From Bradyrhizobium sp. (lineage in GTDB: Bacteria > Pseudomonadota > Alphaproteobacteria > Rhizobiales > Xanthobacteraceae), in assembly GCF_030697065.1 (NCBI RefSeq), contig NZ_JAUYQU010000108.1, positions 1 through 64,000 on the forward strand: a DNA stretch of 64,000 bases, in the 5' to 3' direction. Position numbers and translations under genes: made by a program. The notes beneath the pieces were generated by a model. That model saw nothing but the letters and a program-made list of their open reading frames with translations, ran no database searches and had not been told where the DNA came from. Shown piece by piece: positions 9,799 through 17,028 of this stretch (its first letter is position 1; the number at the start of each line of letters is the position of its first letter).

Positions 9799-10011
9799 CT
9801 CCTGGAGATGGAACTGGCAGCTTTTGCCACCCTGGGAGCCGCGATGATCGGGCAGCGCGCGATCACCAGCCGGCTAATCGATTCGTTGCAGGTGGACGTG
9901 ACCAAGATCCGGGAACTGCTTGGCTGGCGCAAGTGCGTGAGCGAAGGTCTGCGGCAGACCGCGCGTTGTTTTCAAGGGTTCGACCTTGACCCGGTAGCCC
10001 AATCGGCTTAG
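9799..10011 (+). pseudogene. C-terminal remnant of an NAD-dependent sugar epimerase
   Basis: The frame reads about 70 residues including SLQVDVTKIRELLGWR and EGLRQTARCF. This is the usual C-terminal stretch of WcaG/GalE-like epimerases, which run SLxVDxsKxRxxLGWxPPVSVDEGLRxTAxWF. There is no start with a ribosome site and no Rossmann N-terminus upstream; the part between GWR and EGLR is shortened. It lies between an intact epimerase gene and the PglC/WbpL-like transferase, the place where such an epimerase often sits in related loci. The stretch 9660-9798 holds no recognisable gene. Confidence 0.6.
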
Positions 10012-10088
10012 GCGGCACGAACACCGTGTCCGTCAGTGGACCGCTGTATGGTTGACCGGTCGGTTCGACCATCACCGACGGGCCAGCC

Positions 10089-10643
10089 ATGAAGAGAACC
10101 TTCGATTTCTTCGTTTCGGCATGCGGGCTGATCGTGCTGATGCCCTTCATGCTGATCATTGCGTGGTTCGTCGCACGGTCTTCGCCCGGTGGCGTCCTGT
10201 TCGTGCAAACCCGGATCGGCAAATTCGAAAAGCCGTTCAGGTGCTACAAGTTTCGGACCATGGCGCACGGCGCCCCCAGCGCCGGTTCTCATGAAGTCGA
10301 CGACAGCTGGATTACGCCGACCGGACGGCGCTTGCGGTCTTCGAAGCTTGACGAACTGCCGCAGCTTTTCAACGTGCTGCGGGGAGACATGAGCCTGGTC
10401 GGCCCGCGGCCCTGTCTGCCCAACCAAAGCGAGGTGATCGCGGCGCGCCGTGCCCGCGACGTCTTCCGGATCCGTCCCGGAATCACCGGGCCGGCCCAAC
10501 TGGCCTCCATCGACATGTCGACGCCCGAGAAACTCGCCGAGGCCGATGCAAGCTATATCGAGAACCAGACATTTACCGGCGATCTGCGCATCGTTGCAGC
10601 CACGGTGCTCGGCGCCGGCTCCGGAGATGCGGCGAACCGGTGA
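10089..10643 (+). CDS. Initiating sugar-phosphate transferase (bacterial sugar transferase, PglC/WbpL-like context)
   Basis: A small monotopic phosphoglycosyl transferase (184 residues). It moves a sugar phosphate from a UDP-sugar to undecaprenyl phosphate, the first step of lipid-linked glycan assembly at the inner membrane. It starts with the re-entrant hydrophobic helix (residues ~5-30), followed by the GGVLFVQTRIG and FRCYKFRTM blocks, then the catalytic Asp-Glu pair in SKLDELPQLFN and DMSLVGPRPCLP. It has only the catalytic domain, lacking the four-helix N-terminus of WcaJ/WbaP. The epimerase remnant upstream suggests the locus has lost its sugar-modifying partner. Confidence 0.9.
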   Translation: MKRTFDFFVSACGLIVLMPFMLIIAWFVARSSPGGVLFVQTRIGKFEKPFRCYKFRTMAHGAPSAGSHEVDDSWITPTGRRLRSSKLDELPQLFNVLRGDMSLVGPRPCLPNQSEVIAARRARDVFRIRPGITGPAQLASIDMSTPEKLAEADASYIENQTFTGDLRIVAATVLGAGSGDAANR

Positions 10644-10929
10644 CGGTGGGTTGATGGTACATTTGAGTAGCCTCCCCATGGTTCCCAGCCGGATGCCAAA
10701 TGTGCCCGGCAGGTATATAGAGCGGTGTGTCAGGGTGATCCGTCGGCCGCGGAATGGCCTGCCAGCAGCATGGTTGGTAACGGAGTGCAGCAAATTGTGT
10801 ATTCCTGTGCGCGAGAGGGCCTGTTAAGCGACCATGCGGCCGACCGCGGAGTGGAGCGGCGCCTTCCAGAATTTGCAAGCTTTTGGAATGGCTTAAAGCG
10901 ACAAGGCTTGGGGTGCGAAGGGGATTTTG

Positions 10930-11895
10930 ATGCGAGTCGGCGTTATCGGCGCAGGTGTCATGGGCACCAACCACGCGCGCGTCCTGGCCGGGCTGCCGGA
11001 TACCACGCTGGTCGGGATCGTCGATCCATTGCCGGAGCATCGTACCCGCGCCACTGAGCTGGCCGGCTGTCGGGCCTTTTCCACGCTGGACGAACTGCTC
11101 GCCGAGGGCGTCGATGCCGTGACCATTGCCGCACCGACGCATCTCCATCATGAGGTGGCGCTCGCCTGCATCGCCCGCGGCATTCACATCCTGGTCGAAA
11201 AGCCGATCGCATCCACGGTCGAGGAAGGACGCGACATCGTCGAGGCGGCCGGCCGCGCCGGCGTGACGCTGATGGTGGGGCACGTCGAACGCTTCAATCC
11301 CGCGGTCGCCGCCATCAAGCAGGCGCTGGCGGGCGAAGATATCCTCTCGATCGCCATCACGCGCGTCGGTCCGTTTCCGCCGCGGATGTCGAACGTCGGG
11401 GTGGTGATCGACCTCGCCGTGCACGACATCGATCTGATCCGCTGGTTCACCGAGTCCGATATCGTCGAGGTGCAGCCGCAATTGTCCAGCGCCATCGCCG
11501 AGCGCGAGGATATCGCGCTGTTGCAGTTCCGGACCGCCTCCGGCGTGCTCGCCCATATCAACACCAACTGGCTGACTCCCTTCAAGGCGCGCAGCGTCAC
11601 GGTCGCGACCAGGGGCAAGTATGTGATGGGCGATCTGCTGACCCGCCAGGTCACCGAATGCTTCGGCTTCAAGCCGGACGGCAGCTATTCGATGCGCCAT
11701 CTGCCGGTTGGCCATGACGAGCCGCTGCGCGCCGAACTGATTTCGTTTCTCGGCGCGGTGAACTCCGGCGCCGTCCCCGCGGTTACCGGCGCCGAAGGCG
11801 TTGCCAGCCTCGAAATCGCCATCCGCTGCCTGGAAACGCCCACCCGGCCCGCCGCGTCCTCCGCCCGCAAGGGGCCACGCCGCGTCGTCGGCTAG
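10930..11895 (+). CDS. gnnA: Gfo/Idh/MocA oxidoreductase, probable UDP-GlcNAc 3-dehydrogenase
   Basis: A 321-residue NAD(P)-dependent oxidoreductase: Rossmann motif GVIGAGVMG at residues 4-12, the family's EKP motif at 90-92, and VHDIDLIRW in the C-terminal domain. It is followed 10 bp later by a DegT-family aminotransferase. This pairing is seen both in GnnA/GnnB, which turn UDP-GlcNAc into UDP-GlcNAc3N for diamino-sugar lipid A, and in WbpB/WbpE. Lipid A with 2,3-diaminoglucose is known in Bradyrhizobium and Rhodopseudomonas, and no wbpA or wbpD neighbour is seen, so GnnA is preferred. The start is the ATG at 10930 preceded by GAAGGGG. Confidence 0.68.
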   Translation: MRVGVIGAGVMGTNHARVLAGLPDTTLVGIVDPLPEHRTRATELAGCRAFSTLDELLAEGVDAVTIAAPTHLHHEVALACIARGIHILVEKPIASTVEEGRDIVEAAGRAGVTLMVGHVERFNPAVAAIKQALAGEDILSIAITRVGPFPPRMSNVGVVIDLAVHDIDLIRWFTESDIVEVQPQLSSAIAEREDIALLQFRTASGVLAHINTNWLTPFKARSVTVATRGKYVMGDLLTRQVTECFGFKPDGSYSMRHLPVGHDEPLRAELISFLGAVNSGAVPAVTGAEGVASLEIAIRCLETPTRPAASSARKGPRRVVG

Positions 11896-11905
11896 CGATC
11901 CCTGA

Positions 11906-13099
11906 ATGTCCCAGTCCCAATCCTCGCAAGAATCTTCGCAAGGCTCCATGAACCAGCATCTGCGTCCAGAACCCGTACCGTTCATCGACATCGCGGCGCA
12001 GCGCCGCCGCCTCGGCCCGGCGATCGATGAGGCGGTGACCCGCGTGCTCACGCATTGTCAGTTCATCAATGGTCCGGAAGTGACCGCGCTGGAGGCCGCG
12101 CTCGCCGAATACAGCGGCGCAAAATATGTCGTGACCTGCGCCAGCGGTACCGACGCGCTGCTGATGGTGCTGATGGCCAAGGGTGTCGGCCGCGGCGATG
12201 CGGTGTTCTGTCCGTCGTTCACGTTCTGCGCGACCGGCGAAGCGGTGGCGTTGACCGGAGCCGTGCCTGTTTTCGTTGATGTCGACGAAGCGACCTTCAA
12301 CATGGACGTGGATTCGCTGAAGCGCGGCATCGCCACCGCGCGAAAGCGCGGTCTCGCGCCGAAGGCGGTGATGCCCGTCGACCTGTTCGGGCAGAGTGCC
12401 GATCATGATGCCATCGCGGCGGTGGCGGAGGCCGAGGGCCTGTTCGTGCTCGACGACGCGGCGCAGGCGTTCGGCGCCAGCTACAAGGGCCGCCGCCTCG
12501 GCACCCTCGGCCTTGCCACGGCGACAAGCTTTTTCCCCGCCAAGCCGCTGGGCTGCTACGGCGACGGTGGCGCGATCTTCACCGATGACGCCGCTCTTGC
12601 CGAAACCCTGCGCAGCATCCGCGTCCATGGCCAAGGCTCCGACAAGTACGACAATGTCCGTCTCGGGCTTACCGGGCGGCTCGACACCATGCAGGCGGCG
12701 ATCCTGCTCGAGAAACTGAAGATTTTCGACGACGAGATCGCCGCGCGCAACCTGGTCGCGGAGCGCTATGCGCGCGGCCTCGGCAATGTGGTGTCGGTGC
12801 CGCGCCTCGCCAGCGGCTGCACGTCGATTTGGGCGCAGTATACCATCCGGCTGCCCGCGGGCTGCGACCGCGACGGGTTCGCTGCGGCGCTGAAGGCGCA
12901 GGGCGTCCCGACCGCGATCTATTATCCGAAATCGATGCATCAGCAGACCGCCTATCGGGATTTTCCGGTCGCCGACGGCGGTTTGCCGGCGTGCGAACGG
13001 CTTTCCGACGATGTCATCAGCCTGCCGATGCATGCCTATCTCGATGAACCGACACAGGAGCGGATCATCAGGGCTGTGCGCGGCGCGCTTGGCGCATGA
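11906..13099 (+). CDS. gnnB: DegT/DnrJ/EryC1/StrS aminotransferase, probable GnnB
   Basis: A 397-residue PLP-dependent sugar aminotransferase. PFIDIAAQRR is the usual N-terminal block; the PLP lysine is Lys213 in FFPAKPLGCYGDGG; DLFGQ and DDAAQAFGA are cofactor loops. With the oxidoreductase just upstream it should convert a 3-keto nucleotide sugar to a 3-amino sugar, most simply UDP-GlcNAc3N for lipid A. The first 14 residues (Ser/Gln rich) may be a mis-called extension; an internal ATG at 11948 is a good alternative start. The stop codon TGA falls inside a palindromic repeat element. Confidence 0.68.
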   Translation: MSQSQSSQESSQGSMNQHLRPEPVPFIDIAAQRRRLGPAIDEAVTRVLTHCQFINGPEVTALEAALAEYSGAKYVVTCASGTDALLMVLMAKGVGRGDAVFCPSFTFCATGEAVALTGAVPVFVDVDEATFNMDVDSLKRGIATARKRGLAPKAVMPVDLFGQSADHDAIAAVAEAEGLFVLDDAAQAFGASYKGRRLGTLGLATATSFFPAKPLGCYGDGGAIFTDDAALAETLRSIRVHGQGSDKYDNVRLGLTGRLDTMQAAILLEKLKIFDDEIAARNLVAERYARGLGNVVSVPRLASGCTSIWAQYTIRLPAGCDRDGFAAALKAQGVPTAIYYPKSMHQQTAYRDFPVADGGLPACERLSDDVISLPMHAYLDEPTQERIIRAVRGALGA

Positions 13100-13138
13100 T
13101 CCCGAAAAGTGGAATCCGGTCTTCGGAGAAGATCATGC
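13094..13138. repeat. Palindromic intergenic element, copy 1
   Basis: The element begins GCATGATC and ends GATCATGC with a central CGAAAAGTGG and TCTTCGGAGAAG. A diverged copy with the same ends and TCTTCGGA core is at 33434-33483. It can fold as a long hairpin. The first bases include the TGA stop of the upstream aminotransferase gene. Similar GATC-flanked palindromes are common in Bradyrhizobium-group intergenic DNA (recalled, not searched). Confidence 0.7.
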
Positions 13139-13201
13139 GCAAAAAGAAATTCTGCTGATTTCACCATTTTGCGGCGCTGCCGCTTGCTGTAGAAGCGGCT
13201 G

Positions 13202-14734
13202 ATGCTCGGACGTATCTTCACCGTCGGCGGCTTTACGCTCCTTTCGCGGGTGACCGGGTTTGCGCGCGACATCATGCTCGCGGCCATTCTCGGCGCCGGC
13301 CCGGTGGCCGACGCGTTCTTCGTGGCGTTGCGGCTGCCCAATCACTTCCGGGCGATTTTCGCCGAGGGTGCTTTCAATGCGGCATTCGTGCCGGCCTACT
13401 CGCATGTCCTCGGCGAGCGCGGGGCTGGCTCCGCCAGTCTGTTCGCCGATCGCATCTTCACCCTGCTGTTTCTGACGCAACTGGCGTTGCTGGCGGTGGC
13501 ATGGCTGTTCATGCCGCAGGTGATCGCCATTCTGGCGCCGGGATTTTCCGCTGATCCCGTACGCGGCGAACTCGCGGTCGAACTGACGCGGATCACGTTT
13601 CCCTATCTGCTGCTGATCACGCTGGTGACGCTCTATGGCGGCATGCTCAACGTCATGCACCGCTTCGCCAGCTACGCGGCGGCGCCGGTGTTTCTCAATT
13701 TGTCGATGATGGCGACGTTGGCGCTGGCGGCGTTCTTTCCCGGCGTCGGCCATGCCGCCGCATGGGGCGTGCTGATCGCGGGCTTCCTCGAATTCTTCCT
13801 GCTGGCGGGCGACGCGGCCAGGAGCGGCATCCTGCCGAAATTTGCACCGCTCAAGCTCGACGAGGATGTCCGCCGCTTCTTTCGTGCACTGGGGCCTGCA
13901 ACGGTTGGTTCGATGGGCACGCAGGTCGCGCTTTTCGCCGACACCATCATCGCGACGTTCCTGCCGGCGGGGGCGCTCTCGGCGCTGTATTATGCCGACC
14001 GGCTCAACCAGCTTCCGATCGGCGTGATCGGCATCGCCATCGGCACCGTGCTGCTGCCGGAGATGTCGCGACGGCTGACGGCGAACGATCAGGCCGGCGC
14101 GATGGCGTCGCAGCGGCGGGCCTTCGACTTCACGCTGCTGTTTTCGGTGCCGTTCGTCGCTGCGTTCCTGACGGTGCCGGACGTCATCATGCGCGCGATG
14201 TTCGCGCGCGGCGCATTCTCGAAAGCCGATGCCGCGGCGGCCGGCGCCACGCTCGCCGCCTACGCGATCGGATTGATCCCGTTCGTGCTGATCCGCAGCG
14301 CGGTCGCGACCTTCTATGCCCGCCAGGATACCGCGACGCCGGTCAAGGCGGCGCTAACCGGCATCGCCGTCAATATCGCGCTCAAGATCGCGCTGGTCGG
14401 TTCACTGGCACAGGTCGGTCTCGCGCTAGCGACCGCGGTCGGTGCCTGGATCAACCTGCTGCTGGTGATCGCCTTCGCGGTGCGGGCAGGGTACCTCGTC
14501 CTCGACCGCGCGCTGATGCAGTCGCTGGCGAAGTTCGCCTTGTGCGGGATCGTCCTGGCGGCCGTGCTGTGGTCGGCCGGCTGGTACGCCAATCAGCAAC
14601 TGGCGCATTGGAGCACGCTGCGCGACGAAACGGTGCTGCTGCTCCTGATAATCACCGGCGCGGTGGTCTATGCCGGCTTGATCCTGCTGCTGTTTGGCCG
14701 CCGATGGCTGCTAGCGCTGGTGCGGTCCTCCTGA
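13202..14734 (+). CDS. murJ: Lipid II flippase MurJ
   Basis: MurJ moves lipid II across the inner membrane for peptidoglycan synthesis and is normally essential. The 510-residue product has about 14 hydrophobic helices. FTVGGFTLLSRVTGFARDI and VADAFFVALRLPNHFRAIFAEGAFNAAFVP form the conserved N-terminal MviN signature with the key arginines. The length matches the family. It follows the aminotransferase with a palindromic repeat between them, so it may use its own promoter. Confidence 0.95.
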   Translation: MLGRIFTVGGFTLLSRVTGFARDIMLAAILGAGPVADAFFVALRLPNHFRAIFAEGAFNAAFVPAYSHVLGERGAGSASLFADRIFTLLFLTQLALLAVAWLFMPQVIAILAPGFSADPVRGELAVELTRITFPYLLLITLVTLYGGMLNVMHRFASYAAAPVFLNLSMMATLALAAFFPGVGHAAAWGVLIAGFLEFFLLAGDAARSGILPKFAPLKLDEDVRRFFRALGPATVGSMGTQVALFADTIIATFLPAGALSALYYADRLNQLPIGVIGIAIGTVLLPEMSRRLTANDQAGAMASQRRAFDFTLLFSVPFVAAFLTVPDVIMRAMFARGAFSKADAAAAGATLAAYAIGLIPFVLIRSAVATFYARQDTATPVKAALTGIAVNIALKIALVGSLAQVGLALATAVGAWINLLLVIAFAVRAGYLVLDRALMQSLAKFALCGIVLAAVLWSAGWYANQQLAHWSTLRDETVLLLLIITGAVVYAGLILLLFGRRWLLALVRSS

Positions 14735-14781
14735 ATTTCATCGACCTTTCAATGTCATACCGCGAGCTTGCTGCCGCACTG

Positions 14782-14904
14782 CCGCCTTTTTGCAACATCC
14801 GCGAGCAAAATGCTGGAGCGATGCAACCGCGTATCCCCATGACCGAGATTCTCCACTAAGCTCAACGTCAGGTTTTTGATTTGATCCTATGGAGAGGAGC
14901 TCCC
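14782..14904 (+). promoter_or_regulatory. Conserved leader of the first outer-membrane barrel gene
   Basis: A block reading TTTTTGCAACATCCG, one variable base, then GAGCAAAATGC and GGAGC is repeated upstream of the paralogous gene at 15855-15974, at nearly the same distance from the start codon. A second shared stretch, GATTTGATC, lies just before the ribosome site (GGAGAGGAG). The retained blocks probably hold the promoter and 5' leader. No clear -35/-10 pair could be assigned. Confidence 0.5.
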
Positions 14905-15768
14905 ATGCGCGCTTCCACATTCAAGGCAATCGCGACCACGGCTTTCGCCGCAATCGCTGCGAGTTCGATCGCGTCCGCGGCGGATATGGCGCCGCGCTAC
15001 ACCAAGGCGCCGCCGCCGGTTGTCGAAATCTGGACCTGGGACAAATTCTACGTCGGCCTCAACGGCGGCTATAGCTGGGGCCGATCGGACACCTCAGGTA
15101 CGTTCTACAACAATCTGACCGGGGTTCAGCTCAGCCCCACCGAGACCGGGACCATCCATCTCGACGGATGGCTTATCGGCGGCCAGATCGGCAAGAACTG
15201 GCAGTTCGGAAACTGGGTCGTGGGCCTCGAAGCCGACGGCCAGTATACCGACGAGAAGGGCGGTCGCGGCTTCACCTGCGTTACGCCGACGGCCCCCCCC
15301 GGCGGCGTTTGCAATTTTATTACTGCTGGACCCGGTGCCGGCGTCTCGCCGACCACGAGCTTCAACCAGCATATCGAATGGTTCGTAACCCTGCGCCCGC
15401 GTGTCGGCATGCTCGTCACGCCGTCGGCGCTGCTTTACGTGACCGGTGGCCTCGCGGTCGCGGGAATCAAGACCGACGGCGTCCTCAGTGGCTTTACAGC
15501 CATACAGACACCCACTTCGGTGGCCTGGAGCAACGACGCCACCAAGTGGGGCTGGGTGATCGGAGCGGGTCTCGAAGCACGCCTGGGCGGCAATTGGACC
15601 GGCAAGATCGAAGGCCTCTACATGGACTACGGCAGCGTTTCGGGCAGCCCGGTTCTCGCCACCAGCAATCCGCCGCTGCGGTTCGACTACAGGTCAGACA
15701 TCACCGACGTCGTGCTGCGAGCCGGCGTGAACTACCATTTCGGCGGCCCGGTGGTCGCGAAATACTGA
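14905..15768 (+). CDS. Outer-membrane beta-barrel protein (Omp25/31-like), paralogue 1
   Basis: A 287-residue exported protein with an N-terminal signal peptide ending near ASA-25, before ADMAPRYTKAPPP, the usual start of the mature Omp25/Omp31-like proteins of Hyphomicrobiales. The body alternates hydrophobic and polar residues as in an eight-stranded barrel (FYVGLNGGYSWG, GGQIGKNWQFGNWVVGLEAD, VGAGLEARLGGNWTGKIEGLYMDYG) and ends in the C-terminal NYHFGG...KY strand. It likely serves as a structural OMP. The ATG at 14905 has a GGAGAGGAG site. A paralogue follows after its own terminator. Confidence 0.85.
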   Translation: MRASTFKAIATTAFAAIAASSIASAADMAPRYTKAPPPVVEIWTWDKFYVGLNGGYSWGRSDTSGTFYNNLTGVQLSPTETGTIHLDGWLIGGQIGKNWQFGNWVVGLEADGQYTDEKGGRGFTCVTPTAPPGGVCNFITAGPGAGVSPTTSFNQHIEWFVTLRPRVGMLVTPSALLYVTGGLAVAGIKTDGVLSGFTAIQTPTSVAWSNDATKWGWVIGAGLEARLGGNWTGKIEGLYMDYGSVSGSPVLATSNPPLRFDYRSDITDVVLRAGVNYHFGGPVVAKY

Positions 15769-15797
15769 TCCCGGCACCAGCGTTTCTCCTAACAATC

Positions 15798-15823
15798 AAA
15801 GCCCCGGCGTTTTCCGGGGCTTT
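15798..15823 (+). terminator. Rho-independent terminator of the first barrel gene
   Basis: A perfect stem AAAGCCCCGG / CCGGGGCTTT with a 6-base loop begins 29 bp after the stop codon. The T-run is short (TTTG). The paralogue has the same stem at 16854-16882, showing that the terminator was duplicated with the gene. Confidence 0.8.
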
Positions 15824-15854
15824 GCGTGAGGAACGGCCCTATCGGAGCAGTGGC

Positions 15855-15974
15855 GCCTTTTTGCAACATCCGTGAGCAAAATGCCGGAGCACCGCAACTG
15901 GACGTCCCCTTGGCCGGGAATCCCCGGTAAGATCACGCCAGATTTCGATTTGATCTTACCAAGAGGGTCATGCC
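15855..15974 (+). promoter_or_regulatory. Conserved leader of the second outer-membrane barrel gene
   Basis: This is the duplicated leader of the preceding paralogue. It starts with the same TTTTTGCAACATCCG block and keeps GAGCAAAATGC and GATTTGATC, while the sequence between the blocks has drifted. The ribosome site differs (AAGAGGG), so the two copies may be translated at different rates. Confidence 0.5.
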
Positions 15975-16826
15975 ATGCGCACTTCCACAATCAAGGCAAT
16001 TGCGACCGCGGCGTTCGCTGCGATGGCTGCGAGTTCGATCGCTTCGGCCGCGGATATGGCGCCGCGCTACACCAAGGCGCCGCCGCCGATCGTCGAAATC
16101 TGGACCTGGGACAAATTCTATGTCGGCCTCAACGGCGGCTACAGCTGGGGCCGGTCGGACACGTCAGGCACGTTCTACAACAATTTGACCGGAGTTCAGA
16201 TCAGCCCCACCGAGAGCGGGAACATCAATCTCGACGGATGGTTGTTCGGCGGCCAGATCGGCAAGAACTGGCAGTTCGGAAACTGGGTCTTCGGCCTCGA
16301 AGCCGACGCCCAATGGACCGATGAGAGGGGCGGCCGCGGCTTCACTTGCGTAACGGCGCCCGGCGCTTGCAACACGCTTACTTTCGGACCTGGTCTGAAT
16401 GTCGCGCCGACGACGACCTTCAACCAGGAAATTTCCTGGTTTGCGACTTTCCGCCCGCGGGTTGGCGCCCTCGTCACTCCGAGCGTGCTGCTCTATGTGA
16501 CCGGCGGTCTCGCGGTCGCGGGAATCAAGACCGACGGCGTGATCAGCGGCTTTACTGCCGCCAGTGTGCCCACCTCCGCGGCCTGGGGCCACGATGAGAC
16601 CAAGTTCGGCTGGGTGGTCGGCGCGGGCCTCGAAGCCCGGCTTGGCGGCAACTGGACCGGCAAGATCGAGGGCCTTTACATGGATTACGGCAACGTCTCG
16701 GGCAGCGCCACGCTGCTCACCAGCTCTCCGCCGCTGCGGTTCGACTACAATTCGGACATTACCGATGTCGTGCTGCGGGCCGGCGTGAACTACCACTTTG
16801 GCGGCCCGGTGGTCGCGAAGTACTGA
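15975..16826 (+). CDS. Outer-membrane beta-barrel protein (Omp25/31-like), paralogue 2
   Basis: A 283-residue paralogue of the gene just upstream. The signal peptide (ending IASA), the mature start ADMAPRYTKAPPP, and most strands are identical or nearly so. Differences cluster in two loops: one around residue 130 (GACNTLTFGPGLNVAP replaces a longer variant) and one around residue 200. Surface loops of such barrels usually vary under selection, so this fits loop diversification after tandem duplication. It has its own leader and terminator and is probably a separate transcript. Confidence 0.85.
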   Translation: MRTSTIKAIATAAFAAMAASSIASAADMAPRYTKAPPPIVEIWTWDKFYVGLNGGYSWGRSDTSGTFYNNLTGVQISPTESGNINLDGWLFGGQIGKNWQFGNWVFGLEADAQWTDERGGRGFTCVTAPGACNTLTFGPGLNVAPTTTFNQEISWFATFRPRVGALVTPSVLLYVTGGLAVAGIKTDGVISGFTAASVPTSAAWGHDETKFGWVVGAGLEARLGGNWTGKIEGLYMDYGNVSGSATLLTSSPPLRFDYNSDITDVVLRAGVNYHFGGPVVAKY

Positions 16827-16853
16827 TCTCGGCGAAAGCCGCTCGCTACAGTG

Positions 16854-16882
16854 AAAAGCCCCGGCATCGTCCGGGGCTTTTT
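16854..16882 (+). terminator. Rho-independent terminator of the second barrel gene
   Basis: The stem AAAAGCCCCGG / CCGGGGCTTTTT with loop CATCGT is followed by a T-run. It starts 28 bp after the stop codon. The T-run is longer than in the upstream copy, so it should stop transcription better. Confidence 0.88.
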
Positions 16883-17028
16883 CGTTGGCGATCGCTTTTG
16901 CTGGCGATTGCAGTGCAACCGAACGTTTCCTCTTGGTCTGAGCTGCGAATTCCCTTGCGAAAGCGGTTTGCGCTGGCAGGCGAACCGCTGCAATATGGAA
17001 TGATTATAATTCCAGAACCGGAGATACG

